In this document: piece after piece, positions 32,368 through 40,734 of the stretch
Numbering within the stretch: position 1 is the stretch's first letter
Layout: every line of letters starts with the position of its first letter
DNA from: Modestobacter roseus
GTDB taxonomy: Bacteria; Actinomycetota; Actinomycetes; Mycobacteriales; Geodermatophilaceae
NCBI RefSeq assembly: GCF_007994135.1
Contig: NZ_VLKF01000001.1
Coordinates: 2,232,001 to 2,296,000 of the forward strand
Length of the DNA: 64,000 bases
Direction: 5' to 3'
The notes under the pieces: generated by a model
What the model was told of the DNA's origin: nothing
The model's database searches: none
The model's input: only the letters and a program-made list of their open reading frames with translations
Translations under genes and position numbers: made by a program

Positions 32368-33245
32368 CAGGGCTCCTGTCGGTTCTTGCCCCGACTGCCC
32401 AGCAGCAGCGGGACGAGGCAGAGGACGGTGACCGCGGTGACCACCAGGCTGGACGTCGCGGCGATGGTGGGGTCGACCTCGAAGGTGACGCTGTTGAACA
32501 TCTGCACGGGCAGCGTCTGGAAGGTCGGGGAGCGCAGGAACAGCGCGATGACCACCTCGTCGAAGGAGGTCACGAACGCGAAGACGGCGCCGGTGACGAT
32601 GCCGCGGCTGATCAGCGGCATCGTCACCCGGGCGAACGTGCGCAACGGGCTGGCGCCCAGCGACGCCGACGCCCGCAGCAGCTTGGGGTCCAGGCCGCTG
32701 AGCGCGCTGGTCACCGACACCAGCACGAACGGCACACCGATCGCGGCGTGGGCCAGCGCGTACCCGGCGAACGTGCCGACCAGGTGCCACTTGAGGAAGG
32801 AGATGTAGACGACGACGGCGAGGACGATGCCGGGCGTGACGATGGAGATCATCAGCACCGTGCGGGCCAGCTTGGCCATCCGGCCGGTCAGGCTGTGCAG
32901 CCCGATCGCGGCGGCCGTGCCGACCGCCGTGGCGAGCGCCGCGGCGACGACGGCCACGAAGAAGGAGTTGCGCAGCGACGTCAGCCACACCGGGTCGGTG
33001 AAGAAGTTCCGGTAGAGCTCGAGCGAGAAGCCCTCTGGCGGAAAGCTGAACGTCGTCGAGTCGCTGAAGCTCATCGGGATGACGAACAGCGTCGGCAGCA
33101 CGAAGTACAGCGCCACCAGCGCGACCACCAGCCGCAGCCACCACGGGACGGCGTCCACGCCGCGGGGACGGCGGCGCGGCGGGCGGGCGGGCCGCCGCTC
33201 GGCGGTGCCGGGCCGGGCCGGGGCGAGCTCGGCGGTGCTGGTCAT
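32367..33245 (-). CDS. Polyamine-type ABC transporter permease (PotC-like)
   Basis: This encodes 292 residues from ATG 33245. Six or so membrane helices, with the EAA-loop variant LLRASASLGASPLRTFARVTMPLI near residue 192 contacting the ATPase. The Arg/Pro-rich N-terminal 35 residues are cytoplasmic. ATG overlaps the PotB-like stop by 4 bp. Confidence 0.92.
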   Translation of the reverse strand: MTSTAELAPARPGTAERRPARPPRRRPRGVDAVPWWLRLVVALVALYFVLPTLFVIPMSFSDSTTFSFPPEGFSLELYRNFFTDPVWLTSLRNSFFVAVVAAALATAVGTAAAIGLHSLTGRMAKLARTVLMISIVTPGIVLAVVVYISFLKWHLVGTFAGYALAHAAIGVPFVLVSVTSALSGLDPKLLRASASLGASPLRTFARVTMPLISRGIVTGAVFAFVTSFDEVVIALFLRSPTFQTLPVQMFNSVTFEVDPTIAATSSLVVTAVTVLCLVPLLLGSRGKNRQEP

Positions 33246-34213
33246 CGCTGCTCCTTGCTGGACGAGGTGGCGACGACGCCGATCGCCGAGACGGTGCCGC
33301 CGATGCGGTTCGCCCAGGCCACCAGCACGAGGGTGACCACGAGCACGAGCATCCCCAGGGCCCCGGCGCCGGCGAAGTCCAGCAGCTGGGTGGTCCGCTG
33401 GGCGAGCAGCTGGGCGATCAGCGACTCCTGCGGGGTGCCGAGCAGCGCCGGGGTGACGTAGAAGCCGAGGCTGAGGGTGAAGACCAGGATCAGCCCCGCG
33501 GTGACACCGGCCCGGGACAGCGGCCAGTAGATCTTCCAGAACGCGATCAGCGGGGAGGACCCGAGGCCGCGGGCGGCCAGCAGCAGCCGGCGGTCGATGC
33601 CGCTGAGCGCACTGAACAGCGGCAGCACCATGAACGGCAGCAGCACCTGGCTCATCGCGATCGCGACGCCGGTCACCGACCCGTACAGCACCACGTCCAT
33701 CCCGAACAGCGCGAAGAACTCGTGCACCGGGCCCCCGCGCTGCAGGATGAGGATCCAGGCGTAGTTGCGGGCCATCACCGAGGTCCAGAACGGCACCAGG
33801 ACGACGACCAGCAGGATCGCGCGCGCCCGCGGCCCGACCCGGGTCATCACGTAGGCGTACGGGTAGCCCAGGGCGAACGCGATCACGGTCACCAGCAGCG
33901 CCGTCTGCGCCGTGCGCAGCAGCACCCGCATCGTCACCCCGTCGGTGAACAGCGACCGGTAGTGCTCGTCGGTCAGGTCCGGGGCGCCGACGCTGCGCAG
34001 GAAGCTCTGCGCCAGCGGCAGCAGGAGGACCACGCCGAGCAGCGCGAGGGCGGGGACGAGCAGCAGCCAGTGCGGTCGCGGCGCCCGGCGCCGGGGCTCG
34101 TCCGTCCTGGGCTCGTCCGTCCTGGGCACCACCGTCCTGGGCACCACCGTCCTGGGCACCACCGTCCTGGGCACCACCGTCCTCGGCAGCTCTGTCCGGG
34201 GCACGTCTGTCAT
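33242..34213 (-). CDS. Polyamine-type ABC transporter permease (PotB-like) with repetitive N-terminus
   Basis: This encodes 323 residues from ATG 34213 (MTDVPRTELPRTVVP...). The first about 40 residues are pentapeptide repeats of the form PRTVV/PRTDE, encoded by six 15-bp units. Then come PHWLLLVPALALLGVVLLLPLAQ and five further membrane helices, with the EAA-type loop LLLAARGLGSSPLIAFWKIYWPL. The frame is open upstream through the IclR gene but is not coding there. It is the first gene of the transporter set, 23 bp after the IclR stop. Confidence 0.88.
   Translation of the reverse strand: MTDVPRTELPRTVVPRTVVPRTVVPRTVVPRTDEPRTDEPRRRAPRPHWLLLVPALALLGVVLLLPLAQSFLRSVGAPDLTDEHYRSLFTDGVTMRVLLRTAQTALLVTVIAFALGYPYAYVMTRVGPRARAILLVVVLVPFWTSVMARNYAWILILQRGGPVHEFFALFGMDVVLYGSVTGVAIAMSQVLLPFMVLPLFSALSGIDRRLLLAARGLGSSPLIAFWKIYWPLSRAGVTAGLILVFTLSLGFYVTPALLGTPQESLIAQLLAQRTTQLLDFAGAGALGMLVLVVTLVLVAWANRIGGTVSAIGVVATSSSKEQR
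34104..34193. repeat. Six 15-bp tandem repeats encoding the PotB N-terminus
   Basis: Units of 15 bp: the four central ones (34119-34178) are identical (GTCCTGGGCACCACC) and the flanking ones are degenerate. In-frame units can be gained or lost by slippage without disturbing the permease. Confidence 0.9.
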
Positions 34214-34236
34214 GGGGACTCCACCTTCGTCGAGGG

Positions 34237-35013
34237 TCAGCCGGCGACCATGCCGCCGAGCGAGGTCGCGGCGTCCTGGAGGGCGCGCACCCGCTCCGCC
34301 GTACCGGCGGGGTTGAGCATCGTGCTGGTGCCGATCAGGGCCATGGCCGCCTGCACGTCGTAGGTGGCCAGCACCGGGACGGCGACCGAGGCGAGCCCGA
34401 CCCGGTCGAGGTCGGCCCAGGCCAGCCGACGCCGCCGGACGTCGCGCAGGGCCTGGCGCTCGACCGCGGCCTGCGCCTCGGTGAGCGTGGCGTGCGCGCG
34501 GGTGACCGCCGTCGGGTCGGACTGGAAGGCCAGCAGCACCCGGGTCTGGGCGGCCTTCACCTCGAGCACCGTGCCGACCCGGACGGTGAGCAGGATCGTG
34601 GTCTGCTGCGGCTCCTCGACCAGCGTCACGACGGCGCCGGTGCGGCCGAGGAAGCTGAGCACGGCGGTCAGGCCGCTGGTGTCGGCCAGGTGGCGCATCA
34701 CCGCCGGCGCCAGGGTGATCAGCTGCTGGCGCACCGAGACCAGTGCGGAGAGCTGGTCGAGCAGCGGCCCGGGGCCGGCGGTGGCGTTGAGGAAGCCCGC
34801 CTGCTGCAGGGCCTGCAGGTACCGGTGCGCGGTGGTCCGGTTGAGCCCGAGCCGCGCGGCGACCACCCCTGCCGTCAGCCTCCGGGTGTCCTGGTCCAGC
34901 AGCGACAGGACGTTCGCGGCCCGGTCGATCGCCTGGATCGGCGCCCGCTCCGCCTCGGCCGCGGGCGCCGCGTGGGTGTCCCGGGCAGCCCGGCCGTGCA
35001 GCGCCAGGTCCAT
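34237..35013 (-). CDS. IclR-family regulator of the importer/catabolic cluster
   Basis: This encodes 258 residues from ATG 35013. HTH: LTAGVVAARLGLNRTTAHRYLQALQQAGFL (residues about 46-75). The ligand domain has SFLGRTGAVVTLVEEPQQTTILLTVRVGTVLEVKAAQTRVLLAF. It is followed 23 bp later by the permease genes and is divergent from the seven-gene catabolic operon starting at 35209, the standard placement for a pathway regulator. Confidence 0.9.
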   Translation of the reverse strand: MDLALHGRAARDTHAAPAAEAERAPIQAIDRAANVLSLLDQDTRRLTAGVVAARLGLNRTTAHRYLQALQQAGFLNATAGPGPLLDQLSALVSVRQQLITLAPAVMRHLADTSGLTAVLSFLGRTGAVVTLVEEPQQTTILLTVRVGTVLEVKAAQTRVLLAFQSDPTAVTRAHATLTEAQAAVERQALRDVRRRRLAWADLDRVGLASVAVPVLATYDVQAAMALIGTSTMLNPAGTAERVRALQDAATSLGGMVAG

Positions 35014-35173
35014 CTCCCACCTCCTCGGCGGGTGCGGCGGTGCACCCGGCGGCCGGAGTCAACCAGGTCACAGTTCACGATGCAATCGCCAACTTCGCAG
35101 TGCGAACACGCGGCCCGCCAACACTGGACAGCGACCCCTCGACGTGCATAGCGTGAACATCAGATGCGCATAC

Positions 35174-35188
35174 CGAACATCATGTTCG
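35174..35188. promoter_or_regulatory. Palindromic operator candidate in the IclR/catabolic divergent promoter
   Basis: CGAACA-TCA-TGTTCG, a perfect 6-bp inverted repeat lying 21-35 bp before the DUF6282 ATG, in the 195-bp divergent region 35014-35208. The position overlaps the likely promoter or leader of the catabolic operon, so it is a good candidate IclR site. Confidence 0.5.
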
Positions 35189-35208
35189 CTCTACAAGGAG
35201 GATCCCGG

Positions 35209-36129
35209 ATGGCCACCGTCGACGCGGACGTCGAGCCGACCCCGGCACTGTTGAAGGTCCTGGACGGCGTCGTCGACCTGCACTGCCACTCCGGTCCCAG
35301 CCCCTTCCCCCGGCGGCTGGACCACGTCGAGGCCTCCTACGACGGGGCCCGGATCGGCATGCGGGCAGCGCTGGTGAAGTCCCACCACCACAACACCGTG
35401 ATGGACCTGCTGGCCATGGGCCCGCGGCTGACCGAGGCACCGACGCCGATGTACGGCGGCGTAGCGCTCAACTCCGAGGTCGGCGGGATCAACCCCTCGG
35501 CCGTCGCGGTCGCCCTCACCATGGGCGGCCGGTGCGTCTGGGGGCCCACCGTCTCGGCCGGCCAGCACATCGAGGCCCACCGGCACGACGACGGCTTCCC
35601 GCACAACACCGGCAACCTCTACGAGCAGGAGGTGTCGGTCTTCGATGCCTCCGGCCAGGTGTCGCAGGAGGCCGACCTGGTCACCCGGCTGGTCGGTGAC
35701 GCCGACGTCCTGCTCACCGGCGGCCACCTGGACGGTGAGTCGATGGTCGCCTGGTTCGAGACGGCCCACCGCAACGGTGTCCGGCGGATGCTGATCCACC
35801 ACCCGGACTACATCATCAAGGCCTCGGACCAGGCGATCGAGAAGATGGTCGGCCTCGGCGCCTTCGTCGAGCACGAGCTGTCCATGTACGACCCGCGGGT
35901 CACGGCACCGGACTGGCCGATCGAGCAGCTGGTCGACTGGATCCGCAAGATCGGGCCGGAGCACACCGTCATCGACTCCGACCTGGGCCAGATCGGCAAC
36001 CCGCTGCCGGTCGACGCCTACCTGCTGGTCACCCAGCAGCTGCTCGACCACGGCATCCCGGCCGCCGACATCCGCCAGATGATGTGCCGCAACACCGCCT
36101 TCCTCCTCGGCCTGGAGGAGAGCAACTGA
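35209..36129 (+). CDS. DUF6282 family protein, amidohydrolase/PHP-like
   Basis: This encodes 306 residues from ATG 35209, behind an excellent AAGGAGG. Metal-site-like motifs: VDLHCHSGPSPFPRR (residue about 20), ALVKSHHHNTVMDLL, HIEAHRHDDG, LLTGGHLDG, MLIHHPDY and HTVIDSDLGQ. The His pairs and the final Asp resemble metal-dependent hydrolases of the TIM-barrel amidohydrolase type. It likely opens or hydrolyses an intermediate of the pathway. First gene of the seven-gene operon; its stop shares one base with the next ATG. Confidence 0.8.
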   Translation: MATVDADVEPTPALLKVLDGVVDLHCHSGPSPFPRRLDHVEASYDGARIGMRAALVKSHHHNTVMDLLAMGPRLTEAPTPMYGGVALNSEVGGINPSAVAVALTMGGRCVWGPTVSAGQHIEAHRHDDGFPHNTGNLYEQEVSVFDASGQVSQEADLVTRLVGDADVLLTGGHLDGESMVAWFETAHRNGVRRMLIHHPDYIIKASDQAIEKMVGLGAFVEHELSMYDPRVTAPDWPIEQLVDWIRKIGPEHTVIDSDLGQIGNPLPVDAYLLVTQQLLDHGIPAADIRQMMCRNTAFLLGLEESN

Positions 36130-37070
36130 TGCGGAAGGCGGAAAAGGTCGTCATCACCACGGCCGTGACGGGCTCGGTCAACGTCCCCTCGCAGAGCCCG
36201 TTCCTGCCGGTGACCCCGGACGAGGTGGTCGAGGCCGCGCTGGGCGCCATCGAGGCGGGCTCCGCCGTCGTGCACCTGCACGCCCGGCACCCCGACGGAC
36301 GCCCCGCCTGGGAGCCGGAGGTGTTCACGCAGATCGTCCCGCGGATCACCGAGGCCACCGACGCGGTCATCAACATCACCACCGGCGGCTCGTCGCAGAT
36401 GACGATGGAGCAGCGGCTGGCCGGCGCGACGACGTTCGCACCTGAGCTCGCCTCGATGAACATGGGCTCGATGAATTTCGTCTACTCCGGGATCGCCGAC
36501 CGGGTGACCGAGTGGCGGCACGACTGGGAGAAGCCGTACGTGCAGGCCACGTACAGCCACCCGTTCATCAACACGTTCGACCGGATCGAGCACACGCTCC
36601 GCACCCTGGGTGCGGCCGGCACCCGGTTCGAGTTCGAGTGCTACGACATCGGTCACCTGTACTCCCTGGCGTACTTCGTCGACCGCGGGCTGGTGCCGAC
36701 CCCGCTGCTGGTCCAGGGCGTCTTCGGCATCCTCGGTGGCATCGGTTCCGACCACGAGAACCTCGAGCACATGGTGCGGATCGCCGACAAGCTCTTCGGC
36801 GACGACTACTCGTTCTCCGCCTTCGCCGCCGGCCGGGACCAGATGCAGTTCGCCACGCACAGCGCCTGGCTCGGCGGGCACGTCCGGGTCGGCCTCGAGG
36901 ACAGCCTCTGGCTCGGCAAGGGCCGGCTGGCCGAGAGCAACGCCCAGCAGGTCATCAGGATCCGCGCCGTCGTCGAGGACCTCGGCAAGCAGATCGCCAC
37001 CCCCGCCGACGCCCGCGCGATGCTCGCGCTCCGCGGCACAGCCACCCTGAACGGGAGAGCACTCGCATGA
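36129..37070 (+). CDS. BKACE (DUF849) beta-keto acid cleavage enzyme
   Basis: This encodes 313 residues. KVVITTAVTGSVNVPSQSPFLPVTPDEV, AGSAVVHLHARHPDGRP, INITTGG and FECYDIGHLYSLAYFVDRGLV are BKACE/3-keto-5-aminohexanoate cleavage signatures, with the zinc His pair in VHLHARHP. The family condenses a beta-keto acid with acetyl-CoA to give acetoacetate and a new CoA thioester. Individual members act on substrates such as 3-keto-5-aminohexanoate or dehydrocarnitine; the substrate here is not predictable. Overlaps on both sides (TGATG, ATGA) tie it into the operon. Confidence 0.92.
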   Translation: MRKAEKVVITTAVTGSVNVPSQSPFLPVTPDEVVEAALGAIEAGSAVVHLHARHPDGRPAWEPEVFTQIVPRITEATDAVINITTGGSSQMTMEQRLAGATTFAPELASMNMGSMNFVYSGIADRVTEWRHDWEKPYVQATYSHPFINTFDRIEHTLRTLGAAGTRFEFECYDIGHLYSLAYFVDRGLVPTPLLVQGVFGILGGIGSDHENLEHMVRIADKLFGDDYSFSAFAAGRDQMQFATHSAWLGGHVRVGLEDSLWLGKGRLAESNAQQVIRIRAVVEDLGKQIATPADARAMLALRGTATLNGRALA

Positions 37071-37978
37071 CCACGTACGCCGCCGACGACATCCGCTCGA
37101 AGCTGGCCACCGCCGCCCCGCAGCGGAGCGTCGACCCGTCGACCCCGATCAAGGCCTCGCAGTGGATCGAGTTCCTGTCCCTGCCGCCGTCGGAGACCGC
37201 ACCGCACGGCAGCCGCACCTGGATCGCCCGCGCCACCAACCTGGTGATCGCCTACACCGAGGCGACGGCCGGTGACGTGTTCACCCGCACCGGGCAGCCC
37301 GACGAGTACGCCGTCCTCCTGTACTCGGGCAGCGCGCCGGTCACCGTGACCGGTGGCGGGGTCACCGAGTCGGTCGCGAAGGAGGCGTTCGTCGTCGTCC
37401 CGCCCGGGGACAGCGAGGTCCGGGTCGACGGCGACGGCGTCCTCATCCGGCTGTTCTCGTCGGCGGCCCCCGACCTCACCGCGAGCGCGCTCAACGCCGG
37501 GGCCTATGCCGAGCCCGACCTGCGGGCCGCGCCGCTGGTGCCGTGGCCGGACCCGGTCGGTGGCTTCCGGCTGCGTGTCTACCGGCTCGCCGACACCCCG
37601 ATCGCCGAGGGCCGGTTCGGCCGGATCTTCCGCACCACCAACCTGATGGTGAACTTCCTGGCCGAGGAGCCGCAGCCGCGGAACGCGCAGAAGCTCTCCC
37701 CGCACACCCACGAGGACTTCGAGCAGATCTCGCTGGCGGTCAAGGGCCGGTTCATGCACCACATCCGCTACCCGTGGGGCCCGGACTCGGCGCAGTGGCG
37801 GCCGGACGAGAACCGGGAGATCGCCACCCCGTCGATCTGCGTCATCCCGCCGCCGACGGTGCACACCACCCAGGGCGTGGGCCCGCACCAGCAGCTGATC
37901 GACCTGTTCTCCCCGCCGCGTGCCGACTTCTCGGCCTCGGGCTGGGTGCTCAACGCCGACGACTACCCGGCGCCGTGA
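37067..37978 (+). CDS. Bicupin protein of the catabolic operon
   Basis: This encodes 303 residues from ATG 37067. Two cupin domains: residues about 60-125 (GDVFTRTGQPDEYAVLLYSG...VVPPGDSEVRV) and 205-290 (SPHTHEDFEQISLAVKGRF...VIPPPTVHTTQGVG). The second keeps metal-type ligands H-x-H-x-x-x-E and a later His, so it is the likely active domain. It could be an isomerase or dioxygenase. It overlaps its neighbours by 4 bp on each side. Confidence 0.75.
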   Translation: MTTYAADDIRSKLATAAPQRSVDPSTPIKASQWIEFLSLPPSETAPHGSRTWIARATNLVIAYTEATAGDVFTRTGQPDEYAVLLYSGSAPVTVTGGGVTESVAKEAFVVVPPGDSEVRVDGDGVLIRLFSSAAPDLTASALNAGAYAEPDLRAAPLVPWPDPVGGFRLRVYRLADTPIAEGRFGRIFRTTNLMVNFLAEEPQPRNAQKLSPHTHEDFEQISLAVKGRFMHHIRYPWGPDSAQWRPDENREIATPSICVIPPPTVHTTQGVGPHQQLIDLFSPPRADFSASGWVLNADDYPAP

Positions 37979-38763
37979 GGACCAGCCTGTTCCGGGCCGC
38001 CCTGGCCCGCGGAGACGGACCGGCGCTCGGAACGTGGGTGAAGATCCCGGCACCGGAGGTGGTGGAGCTGGTCGCACTGGCCGGCTTCGACGTCGCGGTC
38101 ATCGACCTCGAGCACTCACCCATGAGCCTGGAGTCGGCGTCCACGCTGATCGCGACGGCGCTGCACACCGGGGTCTCCGCGATCGTGCGTGTGCCCGGCC
38201 TCGACCCGGGGCTGGTGCAGCGGGTGCTCGACGCCGGTGCCGAGGGCGTCATGGTGCCGCACGTGGACACCGTCGAGCAGGCCCGAAGCGCCGCCGCCGC
38301 CGTGCGCTTCCCGCCACTGGGTGAGCGCGGCGTGGGGTCGACCAGCCGGGCGGGTGCATGGGGCGCCCAGCCCCTGGCCGAGTACCTGCGCTTCGGCCAG
38401 GAGGAGGCGATGCTCATCGCCCAGATCGAGTCCGCCGCGGGCGTACGCAACGCCGAGGAGATCGCCGCGGTCGACGGCGTGGACGCGCTGCTCGTCGGCA
38501 CGGTCGACCTGGCGGTCAGCGAGGGACGGACGCCGGGCGACCCGGCGGTCGCCGAGCTCGTCGCCGCCGTGGTCGACTCCGCGCGCGCCGCCGGGGTGCC
38601 GGTGGGCAACGCCGGCGCCGCGACGGCTGAGGCGGCGCAGACCGCCGTCGACGCCGGGTTCACCTTCACCATGCTCAGCAACGACGCCACGATGCTCGGC
38701 ACCGCCGCGCGCGCGGCCGTCGCCGCGGGCCGATCCGCACGACCGCGACAGGAGACCCGATGA
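37975..38763 (+). CDS. HpcH/HpaI-type class II aldolase
   Basis: This encodes 262 residues from GTG 37975. Family motifs: GTWVKIPAPEVVELVALAGFDVAVIDLEHSP, VRVPGLDPGLVQRVLDAGAEGVMVPHVDTVEQA, LIAQIESAAGVRNAEEI (Glu metal ligand) and VDALLVGTVDLAVSEG (Asp metal ligand). It reversibly cleaves a hydroxy-keto acid into pyruvate (or another keto acid) and an aldehyde. The downstream aldehyde and alcohol dehydrogenases could use that aldehyde. Confidence 0.9.
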   Translation: MRTSLFRAALARGDGPALGTWVKIPAPEVVELVALAGFDVAVIDLEHSPMSLESASTLIATALHTGVSAIVRVPGLDPGLVQRVLDAGAEGVMVPHVDTVEQARSAAAAVRFPPLGERGVGSTSRAGAWGAQPLAEYLRFGQEEAMLIAQIESAAGVRNAEEIAAVDGVDALLVGTVDLAVSEGRTPGDPAVAELVAAVVDSARAAGVPVGNAGAATAEAAQTAVDAGFTFTMLSNDATMLGTAARAAVAAGRSARPRQETR

Positions 38764-39515
38764 GTGCCGCGTTGGAGGGGAAGGTCGTGCTGGTGGTCGG
38801 CGCGAGCGCCGGCATCGGCGCCGACGCCGCCCGGGTGCTGGCCGGGGACGGCGCGTCGCTGATGCTGGTGGCGCGCGGCGAAGAGCCGCTGGCCGCGTTG
38901 GCGAAGGAGCTCGACGCCGCCGGTCACGATGTCGGGTACTGCCCGGGTGACGTGTCCCGGGCGGCGGACGTCGTCCGGTTCGTGGACGCGACCGTCGAGC
39001 GGTTCGGTCGGTTGGACGGGGCGTTCAACAACGCCGCGATGACCCAGGCGGGCCGGCTGGACCAGGTGTCCGAGACCGACTTCGACCAGCTCATGGCGGT
39101 CAACGTGAAGGGCACCTGGCTGTGCCTGCGCGAGGAGATCCGGGTGATGGCGGCGGCCGGCGCGGGCTCGATCGTGAACGTCAGCAGCATCGGCGGGCTG
39201 CGCGGCAGCTCCGGGATGGGCGCGTACCAGGCCAGCAAGCACGCAGTCATCGGGCTGACCCGCACCGCCGCGCACGACGTCGGGCCACTGGGCATCCGGG
39301 TGAACGTCGTCGCCCCCGGACCGACCGAGACCCCGATGCTGGAGAAGACGCGGCAGGCGATCCCCGGCGGCGTGGAGGCGCGCATCGCGGCCACCCCGCT
39401 GCGCAAGGCGGGCACCGGCGCCGAGGTCGGCAGCGTGGTGTCGTTCCTGTTGTCGGACCGGGCGTCGCACCTGAGCGGCGTCGTCCTGCCGGTGGACGGT
39501 GGGTTCGTTGCCTGA
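38760..39515 (+). CDS. SDR-family NAD(P)-dependent oxidoreductase
   Basis: This encodes 251 residues from ATG 38760 (4-bp overlap). VLVVGASAGIGADAARVLA is the nucleotide site, NNAAM the stabilising motif, and Ser in VSSIGG, Tyr and Lys in YQASK the catalytic residues. The C-terminus LSGVVLPVDGGFVA is classic. It is a dehydrogenase or ketoreductase for a pathway intermediate, perhaps producing the beta-keto acid consumed by the BKACE enzyme. Confidence 0.9.
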   Translation: MSAALEGKVVLVVGASAGIGADAARVLAGDGASLMLVARGEEPLAALAKELDAAGHDVGYCPGDVSRAADVVRFVDATVERFGRLDGAFNNAAMTQAGRLDQVSETDFDQLMAVNVKGTWLCLREEIRVMAAAGAGSIVNVSSIGGLRGSSGMGAYQASKHAVIGLTRTAAHDVGPLGIRVNVVAPGPTETPMLEKTRQAIPGGVEARIAATPLRKAGTGAEVGSVVSFLLSDRASHLSGVVLPVDGGFVA

Positions 39516-40734
39516 GGCCGTGGGGACGCTGCGGCTGCCGGCGCGGGTGCACGTCGGGTGGGGTGCCCGGGCGCAGCTGCCGGAGCTGGTGACGGTGTCC
39601 GGCAACCGGGTGCTCGCCGTCGTCGACCCGTTCCTGGCCGGCACGGAGCTGCTCGCGTCCGTCGTCGCCGGCCTGACCGCGGCCGGCCTGCACGTGCGGG
39701 TGCACTCCGACATCACCCCGGAGCTGCCGGTCGCGAGCCTCACCGCGGCCGCCGAGACGGCGCGGGAGCACGCGGCCGACGTCGTCCTGGCCATCGGCGG
39801 CGGCAGCGCGCTGGACGCGGCGAAGGTCGTCGCACTGCTGTCCCGGTACGAGGGCCCGCTGTCCCGCTTCTACGGCGAGAACCTGGTGCCCGGGCCGGTG
39901 CTGCCGGTCGTCGCGGTGCCCACCACGGCGGGTACCGGCTCGGAGGTCACCCCGGTGGCGGTCGTCTCCGACCCGGAGCGCGAGCTGAAAGTGGGTATCT
40001 CGAGCCCGTTCCTGGTGCCGGTGGCCGCCGTCGTCGACCCCGAGCTGACCCTGGGTGCCCCGGCGAGCGTGACGGCCTTCGCCGGCATCGATGCCCTGGT
40101 GCACGCCGCGGAGTCCTACACCGCGCGGCCGCTGCCGGTCGACTGGTCCGCGCCGCTGCCGGTCTTCACCGGCCGCAACGCGCTGGCCGATCCGGTCGCG
40201 CTGCAGGCGGCCGGCCACCTCGGGCCCTGGCTGCCGGTCGCCGTCACCGAGCCGGGCAACCGGCGCGCCCGCGAGGAGGTCGCGCGCGGCGCGCTGCTGG
40301 CAGGCATCGCGTTCGGCTCGACCGGCACCCACCTCTGCCACGCGCTGCAGTACCCGATCGGCGGGCTGACCAAGACCCCGCACGGCCTGGGCACCGGGCT
40401 GCTGCTGCCCTACGTCCTCGACGTGCTGCGCCGCGACCCGGCGGTCGCCGACCGGATCGCCGCGCTCGGCGCGGCGCTGGAGGGCATCGGTGCCGCCGAG
40501 GCCTCGGCAGCGCGGACCGTCGCCCGGGTCGTGGAGATCAACGCGCGGATCGGCGTACCCGCGGACCTGGCAGCGATCGGCATCGGCCGCGACCAGCTGC
40601 CGCGCGTCGCCGACCTCGGCCTGCGCTCGGCCCGGCTGCTCGCCATCGCGCCAACCGACCCCACCCGGGACCTGCTGCTCGAGGTGCTCGAGCACGCCCA
40701 TGCCGGAGAACTCACCGATCGGAGCCCCGCGTGA
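39499..40734 (+). CDS. Iron-containing alcohol dehydrogenase
   Basis: This encodes 411 residues from GTG 39499 (TTG 39508 is equally possible). Fe-ADH motifs: VVLAIGGGSALDAAKVVALL, VPTTAGTGSEVTPVAVVSD, FAGIDALVHAAES (metal His) and CHALQYPIGGLTKTPHGLGTGLLLPYVL (metal His residues). It interconverts an alcohol and aldehyde with NAD(P). It overlaps the SDR gene by 17 bp and the aldehyde dehydrogenase gene by 4 bp. Confidence 0.92.
   Translation: MGSLPEAVGTLRLPARVHVGWGARAQLPELVTVSGNRVLAVVDPFLAGTELLASVVAGLTAAGLHVRVHSDITPELPVASLTAAAETAREHAADVVLAIGGGSALDAAKVVALLSRYEGPLSRFYGENLVPGPVLPVVAVPTTAGTGSEVTPVAVVSDPERELKVGISSPFLVPVAAVVDPELTLGAPASVTAFAGIDALVHAAESYTARPLPVDWSAPLPVFTGRNALADPVALQAAGHLGPWLPVAVTEPGNRRAREEVARGALLAGIAFGSTGTHLCHALQYPIGGLTKTPHGLGTGLLLPYVLDVLRRDPAVADRIAALGAALEGIGAAEASAARTVARVVEINARIGVPADLAAIGIGRDQLPRVADLGLRSARLLAIAPTDPTRDLLLEVLEHAHAGELTDRSPA

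Noticed and set aside
34104..34193. Regular 15-bp repeats as a possible CRISPR array
   Set aside because: No unique spacers; units are contiguous, in frame and encode a peptide repeat of PotB.
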